Below the pieces are notes generated by a model that was not told where the DNA came from, ran no database searches, and saw only the letters and a program-made list of their open reading frames with translations. A stretch of DNA of 60,700 nt from an uncultured Formosa sp. (lineage in GTDB: Bacteria; Bacteroidota; Bacteroidia; Flavobacteriales; Flavobacteriaceae): the NCBI GenBank assembly GCA_913052445.1, contig CAJXDP010000005.1, positions 1 to 60,700 of the forward strand. The letters run 5' to 3'. Of this stretch, positions 49,141 through 59,565 are shown one piece after another. Position 1 is the first letter of the stretch, and the number at the start of each line of letters is the position of its first letter. The position numbers were made by a program, and so were the translations under genes.

Positions 49141-49770
49141 TTATTTACTTAAATTCGTTTCAATATTTTTCAAAGCACTTTCAAAAAGCACAACTTGATT
49201 CGCGTTTAATATTTTATAAGTGCTTAATTCTGAGTCTATTAATACTTCGGAGCTCTTTAAATTGCGCGACGACAAATATACATTATTATTGGAGCCACCC
49301 AAGACAAACAAAGATTTTTTGCTATCAAGGTTTAATGCCTTTAAAACAGCTGTAAAATTCTTAGTCTTTGGAGAATCAAAAGTAAAATCTTCTAAAACTG
49401 TAATTGATTTTTCAGTAGCTTTAATAGTTAATGCTGACTTACGCGCTAAACGTTTAACATTTTTATTCAGTTTAAAACCGTAGTTTCTAGGTCTTGGTCC
49501 GAACATACGACCACCACCTTTAAATAAACCAGACTTAATACTACCCGCTCGGGCTGTACCTGTTCCTTTTTGCTTTTTAATCTTACGAGTACTTCCCGTA
49601 ATCTCAGCTCGTTCTTTAGCTTTGTGAGTTCCCTGACGTTGATTAGCAAGATATTGCTTAACATCTAAATAAACTGCATGGTTATTAGGCTCTATAGCGA
49701 ATACATCTTTAGAAAGGTCTGCCTTTCTACCTGTATCTTTTCCGTTTAAATCTAAAACTGCTACTTTCAT
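49141..49770 (-). CDS. rplD: 50S ribosomal protein L4
   Basis: The 209-residue uL4 protein has the tunnel loop with GSTRKIKKQKGTGTARAGSI and GGGRMFGPRPRNYGFKLNKN. In E. coli L4 also controls its own S10 operon. Here rplD is second in the rplC-led unit, whose 5' leader is at 50388-50562. It shares one base with the rplC stop. Confidence 0.98.
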   Translation of the reverse strand: MKVAVLDLNGKDTGRKADLSKDVFAIEPNNHAVYLDVKQYLANQRQGTHKAKERAEITGSTRKIKKQKGTGTARAGSIKSGLFKGGGRMFGPRPRNYGFKLNKNVKRLARKSALTIKATEKSITVLEDFTFDSPKTKNFTAVLKALNLDSKKSLFVLGGSNNNVYLSSRNLKSSEVLIDSELSTYKILNANQVVLFESALKNIETNLSK

Positions 49771-50387
49771 TATTTCTGAATCGTTACATAAGCGTTCTTA
49801 GCTCCAGGAATACATCCTTTAACTACTAGTAAGTTTTTTTCAGTTACTACTTTTAAAACTCTTAAATTTTGAACTTTAACTGTGTCGGTTCCCATACGAC
49901 CTGCCATTTTCATTCCTTTGAAAACTCTTGCAGGATATGAAGCCGCACCAATAGATCCTGGCGCACGCAAACGGTTATGCTGTCCGTGAGTCGCTTGTCC
50001 TACTCCGGCAAAACCATGACGCTTAACAACTCCTTGAAATCCTTTACCTTTTGAAGTACCAGTAACATCAACAAACTCACCTTCACTGAAGTGCTCTACT
50101 GTTATGGTATCTCCTAACTTGTAATCCACATCAAAACCTTTAAATTCCGCGACTTTTCTCTTAACAGAAGTGCCAGCTTTTTTAGCATGACCTAAGTCAG
50201 CTTTTGTAGCACTTTTTTCTGTCTTGTCATCGAAACCAAGTTGTAAGGCTGAATAGCCATCAACTTCTTCGGTTCTGACTTGGGTAACAACGCATGGTCC
50301 AACTTCTAATACAGTACATGGCATGTTTTTGCCATTCACGTCGAAGATGCTGGTCATTCCGATTTTTTTTCCAATTAACCCAGACAT
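49770..50387 (-). CDS. rplC: 50S ribosomal protein L3
   Basis: The 205-residue uL3 protein starts [20 protein letters not shown] and has the signature around [20 protein letters not shown]. It is the first gene of the large downstream unit that runs to rplQ. A 492-bp non-coding gap separates it from rpsJ, with which it is tightly joined in many bacteria. Confidence 0.98.
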   Translation of the reverse strand: MSGLIGKKIGMTSIFDVNGKNMPCTVLEVGPCVVTQVRTEEVDGYSALQLGFDDKTEKSATKADLGHAKKAGTSVKRKVAEFKGFDVDYKLGDTITVEHFSEGEFVDVTGTSKGKGFQGVVKRHGFAGVGQATHGQHNRLRAPGSIGAASYPARVFKGMKMAGRMGTDTVKVQNLRVLKVVTEKNLLVVKGCIPGAKNAYVTIQK

Positions 50388-50562
50388 AATTATTTATTTA
50401 ATATTTAACTTTTTATTTATTCCAAAACAAAGGGTCAAATACGTTTCAACCCTGAATTGTATTTTATCCGCTTTTCCCTTGCGCTAAGCTTGGGACATGT
50501 AAATCGCTGATTTTCAGAGATTATTTCTAGAAACATAGGGGTGTCCTAAGTTTTTCGAGCTG
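50388..50562 (-). promoter_or_regulatory. Candidate structured 5' leader of the rplC operon
   Basis: Read on the - strand, the putative transcript holds several possible stems. GGACA near its start can pair with TGTCC about 45 nt later. TTTCTAGAAA is self-complementary. GGGT..AAA CGTA TTT..ACCC (50432-50452) is a hairpin followed by TTTGTTTTGG. The layout resembles autoregulated ribosomal leaders, but I recognise no named family. This is a proposal from sequence only. Confidence 0.4.
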
Positions 50563-50570
50563 CAAATTTA
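50563..50570 (-). promoter_or_regulatory. Possible promoter -7 element of the rplC operon
   Basis: On the - strand TAAATTTG matches TAnnTTTG and is followed by GCAGC, much as at the rpsL promoter (TACATTTG then GCAGC). No TTG lies at the expected 19-bp distance, so confidence is limited. The leader would be about 170 nt. Confidence 0.45.
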
Positions 50571-50797
50571 ATTAAATTTAATCTATCCACCTAAATTATT
50601 TGGGGATTATTTTAAATTTATCTTCTTTGGATACGCATAATTGTAAAGGGAAGTGCTGGGGCTTAAAAACTCAAGTTGACACAAAATAAAAAAAATCATA
50701 AAAACACAAGCTTTACAAGCATAATCAGCAGGTATAAAATTAACAATCAAACCTTATAAATACCTACAATTAAAAAATCTAACAGAAGCTTTCTGAA
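50571..50797. other. Non-coding spacer between rpsJ and rplC
   Basis: This AT-rich part holds no coding frame that I can support. The only notable points are the rpsJ terminator on its right and the promoter-like element on its left. Confidence 0.5.
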
Positions 50798-50829
50798 ATA
50801 AAAAAAAACAGCATCCAAATGAATGCTGT
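50798..50829 (-). terminator. Intrinsic terminator after rpsJ
   Basis: On the - strand ACAGCAT and ATGCTGT form a stem (50808-50829) with a short loop, followed by a run of about ten T. It lies 51 bp after the rpsJ stop and ends the rpsL-rpsG-fusA-rpsJ transcript. Confidence 0.85.
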
Positions 50830-50879
50830 CTTTATATGAAAATTGATTTTTTGTGATAGTCACAAATCAATATAAATAA

Positions 50880-51185
50880 TTACACTTTGATCTCTACTTC
50901 AACGCCACTAGGTAACTCAAGCTTCATTAGTGCATCAATTGTTTTAGATGATGAACTATAAATATCTAGTAGTCTCTTGTAGGAGCTTAATTGAAATTGT
51001 TCTCTCGACTTTTTATTTACGTGCGGAGAACGCAATACAGTAAATAATTTTTTGTGTGTTGGCAAAGGAATTGGTCCAGTGACAACAGCACCAGTGCTTT
51101 TAACTGTTTTTACAATCTTATCCGCAGACTTGTCTACTAAGTTGTAATCGTAAGACTTTAATTTTATTCTGATTTTTTGACTCAT
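50880..51185 (-). CDS. rpsJ: 30S ribosomal protein S10
   Basis: The 101-residue uS10 protein starts [20 protein letters not shown] and has [20 protein letters not shown]. It also acts in transcription antitermination as NusE. Here it ends the str-type transcript, 11 bp after fusA, and not the start of the S10 operon. Confidence 0.98.
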   Translation of the reverse strand: MSQKIRIKLKSYDYNLVDKSADKIVKTVKSTGAVVTGPIPLPTHKKLFTVLRSPHVNKKSREQFQLSSYKRLLDIYSSSSKTIDALMKLELPSGVEVEIKV

Positions 51186-51196
51186 GTTCTTAACTT

Positions 51197-53323
51197 TTAA
51201 GATTGGATTCCTTTAGCTTCTTTAATAACTTCTTCTGAAATGTTTGAAGGTGTCTCAGCATAATGTGAAAATTCCATTGTGGAAGTCGCACGGCCTGATG
51301 ACAACGTTCTTAAGGTCGTAACATAACCAAACATTTCTGAAAGAGGTACTGTAGCTTTTACAGTTTTAGCTCCTGCTCTATCGCCCATATCACTAACTTG
51401 ACCACGACGACGGTTGAGGTCTCCTACAATATCACCCATGTTTTCTTCGGGTGTAATTACTTCTAATTTCATAATAGGCTCCATGATTACTGCTTTCGCT
51501 GCTTTGGATGAGTTCTTAAACCCAAGCTTAGCTGCTAACTCAAATGAAAGCTGGTCTGAATCAACATCATGATAAGATCCATCTTTCAATGTGACCTTAA
51601 CCGAGTCTACTTCGTAACCGGCTAATGGACCATTAACCATTGCCATTTTGAATCCCTTTTCAATAGATGGAATAAATTCCTTAGGAACATTACCACCTTT
51701 AATTACAGATTCAAACTGAAGACCTACTACTCCTTCGTCTGCAGGCTCTATTGTGAAAACAATGTCCGCAAATTTACCACGACCACCAGATTGTTTTTTA
51801 TAAACTTCTCTATGATTAGCAGTTTGTGTTATTGCCTCTTTATATTCGACTTGTGGCTGACCTTGGTTAACCTCTACTTTAAATTCTCTCCTTAAACGAT
51901 CTACAATAACGTCTAGGTGAAGCTCTCCCATTCCAGAAATAATAGTCTGTCCTGAAGCTTCATCAGATCTTACTGTGAAAGTTGGATCTTCTTCAGCTAG
52001 TTTAGCTAAGCCCATTCCTAATTTATCAACATCTGCTTTTGTCTTTGGCTCTACCGCGATACCTATTACTGGATCAGGGAAGTCCATTGATTCTAAGACT
52101 ATAGGATGTTTTTCAGCTGTTAAGGTATCTCCTGTCTTGATAGATTTAAATCCAACAGCAGCTCCAATATCACCAGCTTCGATGAAATCAATTGCATTTT
52201 GTTTATTAGCATGCATTTGGTAAATACGAGAAATACGCTCTTTTTTTCCAGAGCGATTATTTAAAACATATGAACCTGCATCTAAACGACCAGAATAAGC
52301 TCTAAAAAATGCAAGTCGACCTACAAAAGGGTCTGTTGCAATTTTGAAGGCCAAAGCAGCAAACGGCTCCTTCACATCTGGTTTGCGTATTTCTTCTAAT
52401 TCAGTATCTGGATTAACACCAACAATACCTTCTTTGTCTGTTGGAGCAGGTAAATAACGACAAACAGCATCTAGTAAGAATTGAACTCCTTTATTTTTGA
52501 ATGCAGATCCACAAATCATGGGTATGATAGCCATGTCCATAACCGCAGCCCTAAGTGCGTTGTGTACCTCTTCTTCAGTTATAGAATCTTCATCTTCCAT
52601 GAATTTCTCCAATAGAACTTCATCGTAACTTGCAACCTCTTCTATAAGGTTTGCACGAAGGATTTTGGCTTCTTCTTTAAGTTCTTCAGGAATATCAACA
52701 ATATCAAAAGTTGATCCCATTCCTTCTTCATGCCAAACAATTGCACGATTTTTAACTAAATCAACAATTCCTTTAAAGTTTTCTTCATCGCCAATATTCA
52801 AAACAATAGGCACGGCATTTGAGCCTAACATTTCTTTAACTTGACTACAAACCATCATAAAATCCGATCCTTGACGATCCATTTTATTAACAAACCCAAT
52901 ACGAGGTACATTGTAGTTATCAGCTAATCTCCAGTTAGTTTCTGACTGAGGTTCAACTCCGTCAACTGCACTAAATAAAAAAACTAATCCGTCAAGCACA
53001 CGTAATGACCGATTTACTTCAACTGTAAAATCAACGTGTCCAGGTGTGTCAATTATATTAAAATGATAATCCTCAGCTTCTTCTGTTGGCTTTCCATTTT
53101 CAGTTGGGAATTGCCATTCACAGGTTGTAGCAGCAGAGGTAATTGTAATACCTCTTTCTTGTTCTTGTTCCATCCAATCCATTGTAGCAGCACCATCATG
53201 TACTTCACCAATTTTATGAGAAACACCTGTATAATAAAGAATACGTTCGGTTGTAGTAGTTTTTCCTGCATCAATATGAGCAGCAATCCCTATATTTCTT
53301 GTGAATCTTAAATCTCTTGCCAT
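51197..53323 (-). CDS. fusA: Elongation factor G
   Basis: EF-G moves tRNA and mRNA through the ribosome with GTP. The G1 loop [20 protein letters not shown]3 DTPGHVDF and G4 NKMDR are intact. Domains II to V follow ([14 protein letters not shown] and [16 protein letters not shown] near the end). The 708 residues are standard. It follows rpsG by 6 bp. Confidence 0.98.
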   Translation of the reverse strand: MARDLRFTRNIGIAAHIDAGKTTTTERILYYTGVSHKIGEVHDGAATMDWMEQEQERGITITSAATTCEWQFPTENGKPTEEAEDYHFNIIDTPGHVDFTVEVNRSLRVLDGLVFLFSAVDGVEPQSETNWRLADNYNVPRIGFVNKMDRQGSDFMMVCSQVKEMLGSNAVPIVLNIGDEENFKGIVDLVKNRAIVWHEEGMGSTFDIVDIPEELKEEAKILRANLIEEVASYDEVLLEKFMEDEDSITEEEVHNALRAAVMDMAIIPMICGSAFKNKGVQFLLDAVCRYLPAPTDKEGIVGVNPDTELEEIRKPDVKEPFAALAFKIATDPFVGRLAFFRAYSGRLDAGSYVLNNRSGKKERISRIYQMHANKQNAIDFIEAGDIGAAVGFKSIKTGDTLTAEKHPIVLESMDFPDPVIGIAVEPKTKADVDKLGMGLAKLAEEDPTFTVRSDEASGQTIISGMGELHLDVIVDRLRREFKVEVNQGQPQVEYKEAITQTANHREVYKKQSGGRGKFADIVFTIEPADEGVVGLQFESVIKGGNVPKEFIPSIEKGFKMAMVNGPLAGYEVDSVKVTLKDGSYHDVDSDQLSFELAAKLGFKNSSKAAKAVIMEPIMKLEVITPEENMGDIVGDLNRRRGQVSDMGDRAGAKTVKATVPLSEMFGYVTTLRTLSSGRATSTMEFSHYAETPSNISEEVIKEAKGIQS

Positions 53324-53329
53324 TTCTAA

Positions 53330-53806
53330 TTAGAATCTAAAGTGTGAGAATGCTTTATTCGCTTCAGCCATCTTGTGAGTGTCTGTACGTTTTTTAACAG
53401 CAGCACCTTCTTCTTTAGCCGCAGCTAAAACTTCAGAGGCTAACTTTAAAGCCATAGATTTTTCATTACGCTTTCTTGCAAAGCTAATCAACCACTTCAT
53501 AGCGGTAGATATCTTACGATCAGGTCGTATTTGCATAGGAATCTGAAATGTAGCGCCCCCAACGCGACGACTACGTACTTCTACGTGTGGCATCACATTT
53601 GATAGAGCATCTTTCCAAATTTCTAAAGCTGTTTTTTCTTCGTCTGTTTTCTTTTCTTCAACGATGGCAATCGCATCATAGAAAATTTTAAATGCTGTTG
53701 ACTTTTTACCATCCCACATCATCATATTAACGAAACGTGTTACTAATTGATCGTTAAACTTTGGATCTGGCAACAGCGGTCTTTTCTTCGCTTGCTTTTT
53801 TCTCAT
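53330..53806 (-). CDS. rpsG: 30S ribosomal protein S7
   Basis: The 158-residue uS7 protein starts [20 protein letters not shown] and has [20 protein letters not shown]. It organises the head of the small subunit. It follows rpsL by 20 bp. Confidence 0.98.
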   Translation of the reverse strand: MRKKQAKKRPLLPDPKFNDQLVTRFVNMMMWDGKKSTAFKIFYDAIAIVEEKKTDEEKTALEIWKDALSNVMPHVEVRSRRVGGATFQIPMQIRPDRKISTAMKWLISFARKRNEKSMALKLASEVLAAAKEEGAAVKKRTDTHKMAEANKAFSHFRF

Positions 53807-53826
53807 GTCTTCTTAATTAAAAATAA

Positions 53827-54201
53827 TTATTTCTTAGGGCGTTTTGCACCATACTTAGATCGACGTTGTGTACGACCAGAAACACCAGCGGTGTCTAAAG
53901 CCCCACGTACAATGTGATATCTAACTCCTGGTAAATCTTTTACCCTTCCACCTCTAACTAATACTATCGAGTGCTCTTGTAGATTGTGTCCTTCACCACC
54001 GATGTATGCATTGACTTCGTTTCCATTTGTCAACCTAACTCTAGCTACTTTACGCATTGCTGAATTTGGTTTTTTTGGAGTCGTCGTGTAAACACGAGTA
54101 CACACACCACGTCTTTGTGGACAAGAATCTAAAGCAGCCGATTTACTCTTCTTAGTTATTTTGGCTCTTCCTTTTCTTACTAATTGTGAAATTGTTGGCA
54201 T
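53827..54201 (-). CDS. rpsL: 30S ribosomal protein S12
   Basis: The 124-residue uS12 protein lies at the decoding centre. The two lysines whose change gives streptomycin resistance are wild type: Lys43 in [16 protein letters not shown] and Lys88 in [13 protein letters not shown]. It heads the rpsL-rpsG-fusA-rpsJ unit with a strong promoter just upstream. Confidence 0.98.
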   Translation of the reverse strand: MPTISQLVRKGRAKITKKSKSAALDSCPQRRGVCTRVYTTTPKKPNSAMRKVARVRLTNGNEVNAYIGGEGHNLQEHSIVLVRGGRVKDLPGVRYHIVRGALDTAGVSGRTQRRSKYGAKRPKK

Positions 54202-54244
54202 ATTATATATACTGTTTTTTTAAATACCTCTTCTTAGAGGGCTG

Positions 54245-54274
54245 CAAATGTAAACATTAAAATGAATTATTCAA
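54245..54274 (-). promoter_or_regulatory. Promoter of rpsL (str operon)
   Basis: On the - strand TTG (54272-54274), a spacer of exactly 19 bp and TACATTTG (54245-54252) fit the Bacteroidota consensus TTG-N19-TAnnTTTG fully. The leader to the rpsL start would be about 38 nt. Confidence 0.85.
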
Positions 54275-54353
54275 ATCATAATCTTATATTTTTAAAATAA
54301 TATGTTTTTTTTTATCCAGAAAATATTTGGAAACGTTTTTACGTTAGATTTAC

Positions 54354-56057
54354 ATGAAAATTATATTTGTGTCCTTTCAATTGAAATTATTCCTATCTAT
54401 TTTATTTATGTTGTCTGTTTTCAACAAAACTGATGCACAGGATCTTCAACTAACCATTTTGAGCAGTAATGCTCAAGAAAACAAAACCATAGAGTTGATT
54501 GGCTACTCAAAATCATTCAAAAACTACGAAACATTATTATTGGAAATAAAGCGCTTTAAAAATCGAGCTTACGTGCAAGGATATATTGAGGCTAAAGTTC
54601 AAAACATAACTAAAAATATTGCAGAAACATCAATTGATATTGAACTAGGGCCAAGATATGAGTCTATAAATGTATATGTAGACAAAACTCTATTTGAGCT
54701 TTTAGAAATTAAAACAATAAAAAGTAAGGGTTCTCTGACGTATTTTAATGTAAAAGTATCTGCTTTAGAAGAATTAATGAACCAATTCACAAACACATTA
54801 GCAAATAAGAGCTACCCCTTTGCATCTGTAAATTTAAAAAACCTTAAACCAATTGATAAAACTAGACTTAAAGCCGATCTATCTATTTCTACAAAAAAAG
54901 CTAGAGAGTTTAATAAAGTGGAAATTAAAGGATATGAAAAATTTCCACAGTCATTTATTAAATATTATTTGGGGATTAAGACCAATATTCCTTTTAACCT
55001 AGAAGCTATTCAAGCAAAAACTGAAGCGCTAGATCAAATCAGCTTTGCTAAACAACTCAAGCCTGCAGAAGTGTTATTTACTCAGGACTCAACGAGTGTT
55101 TATTTATACTTAGAAAAAAATAAAAGTAATAGATTTGATGGGTTTTTAGGGTTTGGATCAGAAGAAACGACTGGGAATTTAAATCTAAACGGATATTTAA
55201 ATCTCAACTTAACAAATAATCTGAATTATGGCGAATCATTTGTATTGAATTACCGAAACGATGAAAATGATCTTAAAACATTTGATACCAAACTGACTGT
55301 TCCTTATTTGCTAAAAACGCCAATTGGAAGTGAACTCAGTTTAAATATATTTAAAAAAGATAGCACATTCACAACGTACGACCAATCTGTGAACTTATAT
55401 TATCAGCTGGACTCTAAACAAAGACTCTTTGTAGGAATTAGGTCAACAAAGTCAAATATTCTAACTTCAGATGAATCTAGTACAAATAGTGACTACAAAT
55501 CAAATGCGTACGAATTAAGTTACACATATATATATAGGACTCCTAAAGACATCTTATTTCCGGTAAAAAGCCAAATCGAAATAAGATTATCAATGGGGAA
55601 TAGAAAAACATCATTGATAAAGACAAGACAAGAGATGTACCTAATAAAGGCTTTCTATCTATTTAACTTAAATAGATCTAACAGTATTTATATAAGGGGG
55701 AATTATCAAGCTATAGACTCAAAAGAATATTTCTCTAATGAACTCATCAGGTTTGGAGGAATTAGAACAATTCGGGGTTTCAAAGAAAATAGCATTAATG
55801 CTATTTCATTTGGAATGCTTAGCTCAGAGTATCGTTACAAATTAAGCCAGTCCTTATATATACACTCAATAATTGATGCAGCATACTTCAACACCCCAAT
55901 TAAAAAAAACAATAAGCTAGTTGGGATTGGGTTTGGATTTGGGATAATTACTCAGGGCGGGCTACTAAAGTTTAATATTGCAAATGGAAAAGCAGAAAAC
56001 CAAAGCTTTAAATTCTCAGACTCTAAGGTACACCTTAGCTTGACTGCTAATTTCTGA
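54354..56057 (+). CDS. Omp85/BamA-like outer membrane protein
   Basis: The 567-residue protein has a signal peptide (FLSILFMLSVFNKTDAQ, cleaved near residue 28), a periplasmic part of about 220 residues that may hold POTRA-like domains (REFNKVEIKGYEKFPQSFIK), and a beta barrel from about residue 255. The barrel has the Omp85 sign IRTIRGFKENSI, where RGF is the lid-lock motif of the family. It ends with Phe, as outer membrane barrels often do. Whether it inserts barrels, secretes proteins or moves lipids is not clear. It is shorter than BamA (about 800) and has no neighbours of the Bam machine. The start codon lies very close to a promoter-like TAGATTTA. Confidence 0.78.
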   Translation: MKIIFVSFQLKLFLSILFMLSVFNKTDAQDLQLTILSSNAQENKTIELIGYSKSFKNYETLLLEIKRFKNRAYVQGYIEAKVQNITKNIAETSIDIELGPRYESINVYVDKTLFELLEIKTIKSKGSLTYFNVKVSALEELMNQFTNTLANKSYPFASVNLKNLKPIDKTRLKADLSISTKKAREFNKVEIKGYEKFPQSFIKYYLGIKTNIPFNLEAIQAKTEALDQISFAKQLKPAEVLFTQDSTSVYLYLEKNKSNRFDGFLGFGSEETTGNLNLNGYLNLNLTNNLNYGESFVLNYRNDENDLKTFDTKLTVPYLLKTPIGSELSLNIFKKDSTFTTYDQSVNLYYQLDSKQRLFVGIRSTKSNILTSDESSTNSDYKSNAYELSYTYIYRTPKDILFPVKSQIEIRLSMGNRKTSLIKTRQEMYLIKAFYLFNLNRSNSIYIRGNYQAIDSKEYFSNELIRFGGIRTIRGFKENSINAISFGMLSSEYRYKLSQSLYIHSIIDAAYFNTPIKKNNKLVGIGFGFGIITQGGLLKFNIANGKAENQSFKFSDSKVHLSLTANF

Positions 56058-56334
56058 TAAATAAAAATAAGAACTAAACATAACTAGTTCAACGTTTTAA
56101 CTGTCAAAAGTAAATACTTTATTTTTTAATTTATAAATGTCTTAAATTGAGAAATGAATTAAAAATTAAAAACTCAATAAACCTTATACAGGTTGAAAAC
56201 ACTCATATCAGCAATAAATAACAATAAATCTTTAATTTTTTGAAGAATTAAATTATATATTTTTAAAACATTTTGTTGGTTATTAGAGTTTTTATTAGCA
56301 CATTTGCGAAGACTAATTCAAATAAATAACAAAA
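56058..56334 (+). promoter_or_regulatory. AT-rich region with the probable susC promoter
   Basis: Near the right end TTG (56276-56278) and CACATTTG (56299-56306) are 20 bp apart, close to the Bacteroidota promoter form but with CA in place of TA. The leader would be about 20 nt. The rest of the 277 bp is AT-rich without clear structure or coding frame. Confidence 0.5.
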
Positions 56335-59300
56335 ATGAAAACAAAGTTTAATGTTATACTTACGCTTTTACTAGCGTTAGTGGTGCAATTTTCTTTTGCA
56401 CAGGAAAAAAAAGTTTCAGGTACTGTATCTGATGATAATGGTTTACCTCTTCCAGGTACTACAATCATAATCAAAGGTTCTTCAACTGGAGTTTCTTCAG
56501 ATTTTGACGGAAACTACTCTATTAACGCAAATGTTGGAGATGTTCTAACGTTCAATTATGTAGGTTACTCAGACCAAGAACAAACAGTTGGAAGTTCAAA
56601 CCAAATTAATGTAACAATGTTAGCGGATACTTCTCTAGAAGAAGTTATCGTTATTGGTTACGGCTCAACTACTAAGGAGTCATTTGTAGGAACTGCAACA
56701 AAAATTGAAACAGAAAACGTAACTGCTAAGGCAAACGGGAATTTCTCTCAGGCTCTTAGAGGTGAAGTTGCGGGTGTACAAGTTACAACAGGTTCAGGTG
56801 CTCCTGGATCAGATGCAACTATTCGTATTCGTGGAACAGGTTCTGTAAATGGTAACAGAGCACCACTATACGTAGTGGATGGAGCTCCCTACGCCAGTGA
56901 TATATCAGCTATCAACCCTTCTGATATTGAAGATATAACAATACTTAAAGATGCAGCGGCAACATCAATTTATGGATCTAGAGGTTCAAATGGTGTAATT
57001 GTTGTAACAACTAAAAAAGGTAAATCAGGAATGTCTAACATTTCTGTAGATGTAAGAACTAGTATTAACAGTCTTTCATTACCACAGTACTCAGTTATAA
57101 CTTCTCCAGAAGAATATATAGAAACTACTTACTCTTCTTTAGTTAACAAAGGAAGAATTCAAGGAGAAGCTAATCCAAATGGATGGGCTAGTGATAACTT
57201 GTACGGAACTGTAGAAGGAATAAACAATGCATACAATATTTGGGATGTCCCAGGAAATCAGTTGATAAATCAATCAACTGGTCGATTTAACCAAGGAATC
57301 AATCGTAGATGGACACCAACCCTTTGGGCTGATGCAGCTTTTGGAACTGGAGTAAGACAAGAAGCAAATATACAATTTGACGGAGGTAACGACAAGACTC
57401 AATATGCAGCATCTTTTGGTTATCTAGATGATGAAGGTTTTGTAACAAACTCTGGATACACAAGATATACTACTCGTATTAACCTACAACACAAGCCAAA
57501 AGAATGGTTAAGAGTTGGAGCTAATATGGCATTCACTGGAGCTCAGTATAATAGATCTTCAGGTTCTGAAGGTAGTACTGGTTCATCAGGAAACATATTC
57601 GCACTTACATCAACTACACCATCTATATATGATGTATTCCTTAGAGATACTGATGGTAATTTAGTTGCAGATCCAATTTTTGGTGGTAACCAGTATGATT
57701 ATGGTAATGAATATGGACGAAGAGCTTGGAATGCAACAAATGGTATTGCAGATTCTAGATATGACATTTCAAGATCAAATTCTATTACTCTATTAGGAAA
57801 CTTTAATATGGGAATCGATCTTACAGAATGGTTGTCATTTGATATTCGTTACAGTGGACAATTCAGTGATAACGATGCTGCTTCAAGAGGGAATCCTTAT
57901 TACGGAGGTAATGCTGGAAGTGGTTTCTTATCTAAGTCACTTAGCCAAAATGTGAACCAAAACTGGAACCAGATATTAAGATTCAACAAATCTTTTGGAG
58001 AACTTAATGTTGATGGTATAATCGGTCACGAATCAAATGAAAATAGATTTAAAAATATGAATGCTGCTGCTCAAAACGCAATACTTCCTAACAACTTGGA
58101 TTTAGATCAGTATACTATTCCTTTTGGAAGAGCAGGTTCTTATTCTACAGCTTACTCACTTGAAAGTTATTTCGGAGCCCTTAACTTAAGTTATGCTGGT
58201 AAATATTTTCTAAGTTCTTCTGTTAGACGTGATGGTTCATCCCGTTTCAAGAAAAACAAATGGGGATCTTTTGGTGCTGTTGGTTTAGGATGGGTGATGT
58301 CTAAAGAAGACTTCTTTCCACAAGGTACATTTGTAGATTACTTTAAAGTTAAAGCTAGTTACGGAGTAAATGGTGATCAAGGTAATAACCTACAATATGG
58401 ATGGCAAATATTTGGCATCAACCAAACACCAGATGGATCGTATTCATTCACACAAAGTTCAACTTTAGCTAACCCTGAGTTAACATGGGAAGAAAAGAAG
58501 AAAACTCAATTTGGTTTTGAATCAATATTATTTAACAGCAAAGTTACTCTTGATATGGATTATTTTGTTGATAATACTGAAAACCTGTTTTTTAACCAAT
58601 CATTACCTGGATCAAGTGGATCTACACTTATTCAGTATAATGATGGTAAGTTAACAAATAGTGGTATTGAAATTAATGCTAACATCAGTTTAGTACAAAC
58701 TGAAGATTTTAGTATGTCATTAAATGTTAATGGTGCGATGCTAACAAATGAGCTTGAGGAAATGCCAACTGATTATTTCACTGGTGAACCAAAAATACTC
58801 GATGGTCGATATTCTGCTGGAAAATCATTATATGATTGGTACATGAGAGAATGGGCAGGAGTAAATCCAGCTACCGGTGCAGCAATGTGGAATTTATATT
58901 ATGATGATATGAATGGAGATGGGATATTTAACTCTGGAGATTCTGCAATAAATAGCATGACTCTATATATGGCTGATTTCCCTGAAGCAAACGTACAGAA
59001 AACATCAACTGAAACTTATTCAGATGCTACACAAAAATATGTAGGTAAAAATAATCAGCCTGATATTGCAGGAGGGTTTAGATTAAACGCAGCTTACAAA
59101 AACTTTGATATTACTGCACAATTCACATACAGTATTGGTGGTTATATTTATGACAATGGATATGCAACTGTTATGCAAAACAGAAGTCTTGCAGGTAGTG
59201 ATAACTTTCATACAGATGTTAGAAATGCATGGAAACAACCAGGTGACATTACTAATGTACCGAGATTCTCTGCTGGATACAGCTCAGATGTTCAACACAA

Positions 59301-59553
59301 TTCATATTCGACTCGTTTCTTAACTAAAGCTGATTACTTATCACTAAACAATGTAAGATTAGGCTATACATTACCAGACGATGCAGTAAGTAAAGCTAAG
59401 CTAGAAAATGTGAGTTTTTTCGTATCTGGAGATAACTTAATGATGTTAAGTGCTAGAAAAGGATTAAATCCACAAACTTTAATTAGTTCTTCAGGATCAG
59501 GTATATATATGCCAATGACTACATTTAGCATTGGTACAAAAATTCAATTTTAA
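56335..59553 (+). CDS. SusC/RagA-family TonB-dependent outer membrane transporter
   Basis: The 1072-residue protein has a signal peptide ending VQFSFAQ, a CarboxypepD_reg-like domain (KVSGTVSDDNGLPLPGTTII, about 27-100), the TonB-box-like LEEVIVIGYG, a plug (LRGEVAGVQV to VIVVTTKKGKSG) and a large 22-strand barrel that ends in Phe. Such proteins form the pore of the lid-and-barrel complex with the SusD partner encoded next. Substrates may be glycans or peptides; nothing nearby in this window tells which. The susD-like gene starts 12 bp after the stop. Confidence 0.95.
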   Translation: MKTKFNVILTLLLALVVQFSFAQEKKVSGTVSDDNGLPLPGTTIIIKGSSTGVSSDFDGNYSINANVGDVLTFNYVGYSDQEQTVGSSNQINVTMLADTSLEEVIVIGYGSTTKESFVGTATKIETENVTAKANGNFSQALRGEVAGVQVTTGSGAPGSDATIRIRGTGSVNGNRAPLYVVDGAPYASDISAINPSDIEDITILKDAAATSIYGSRGSNGVIVVTTKKGKSGMSNISVDVRTSINSLSLPQYSVITSPEEYIETTYSSLVNKGRIQGEANPNGWASDNLYGTVEGINNAYNIWDVPGNQLINQSTGRFNQGINRRWTPTLWADAAFGTGVRQEANIQFDGGNDKTQYAASFGYLDDEGFVTNSGYTRYTTRINLQHKPKEWLRVGANMAFTGAQYNRSSGSEGSTGSSGNIFALTSTTPSIYDVFLRDTDGNLVADPIFGGNQYDYGNEYGRRAWNATNGIADSRYDISRSNSITLLGNFNMGIDLTEWLSFDIRYSGQFSDNDAASRGNPYYGGNAGSGFLSKSLSQNVNQNWNQILRFNKSFGELNVDGIIGHESNENRFKNMNAAAQNAILPNNLDLDQYTIPFGRAGSYSTAYSLESYFGALNLSYAGKYFLSSSVRRDGSSRFKKNKWGSFGAVGLGWVMSKEDFFPQGTFVDYFKVKASYGVNGDQGNNLQYGWQIFGINQTPDGSYSFTQSSTLANPELTWEEKKKTQFGFESILFNSKVTLDMDYFVDNTENLFFNQSLPGSSGSTLIQYNDGKLTNSGIEINANISLVQTEDFSMSLNVNGAMLTNELEEMPTDYFTGEPKILDGRYSAGKSLYDWYMREWAGVNPATGAAMWNLYYDDMNGDGIFNSGDSAINSMTLYMADFPEANVQKTSTETYSDATQKYVGKNNQPDIAGGFRLNAAYKNFDITAQFTYSIGGYIYDNGYATVMQNRSLAGSDNFHTDVRNAWKQPGDITNVPRFSAGYSSDVQHNSYSTRFLTKADYLSLNNVRLGYTLPDDAVSKAKLENVSFFVSGDNLMMLSARKGLNPQTLISSSGSGIYMPMTTFSIGTKIQF

Positions 59554-59565
59554 AAAAACAAAAAG

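Noticed and set aside
50388-50562. Leader of rplC as a known riboswitch
   Set aside because: I could not fit any named riboswitch core; only general stems are seen.
53036-53311. Frames antisense to the start of fusA
   Set aside because: They are shadows of the highly conserved EF-G G-domain.
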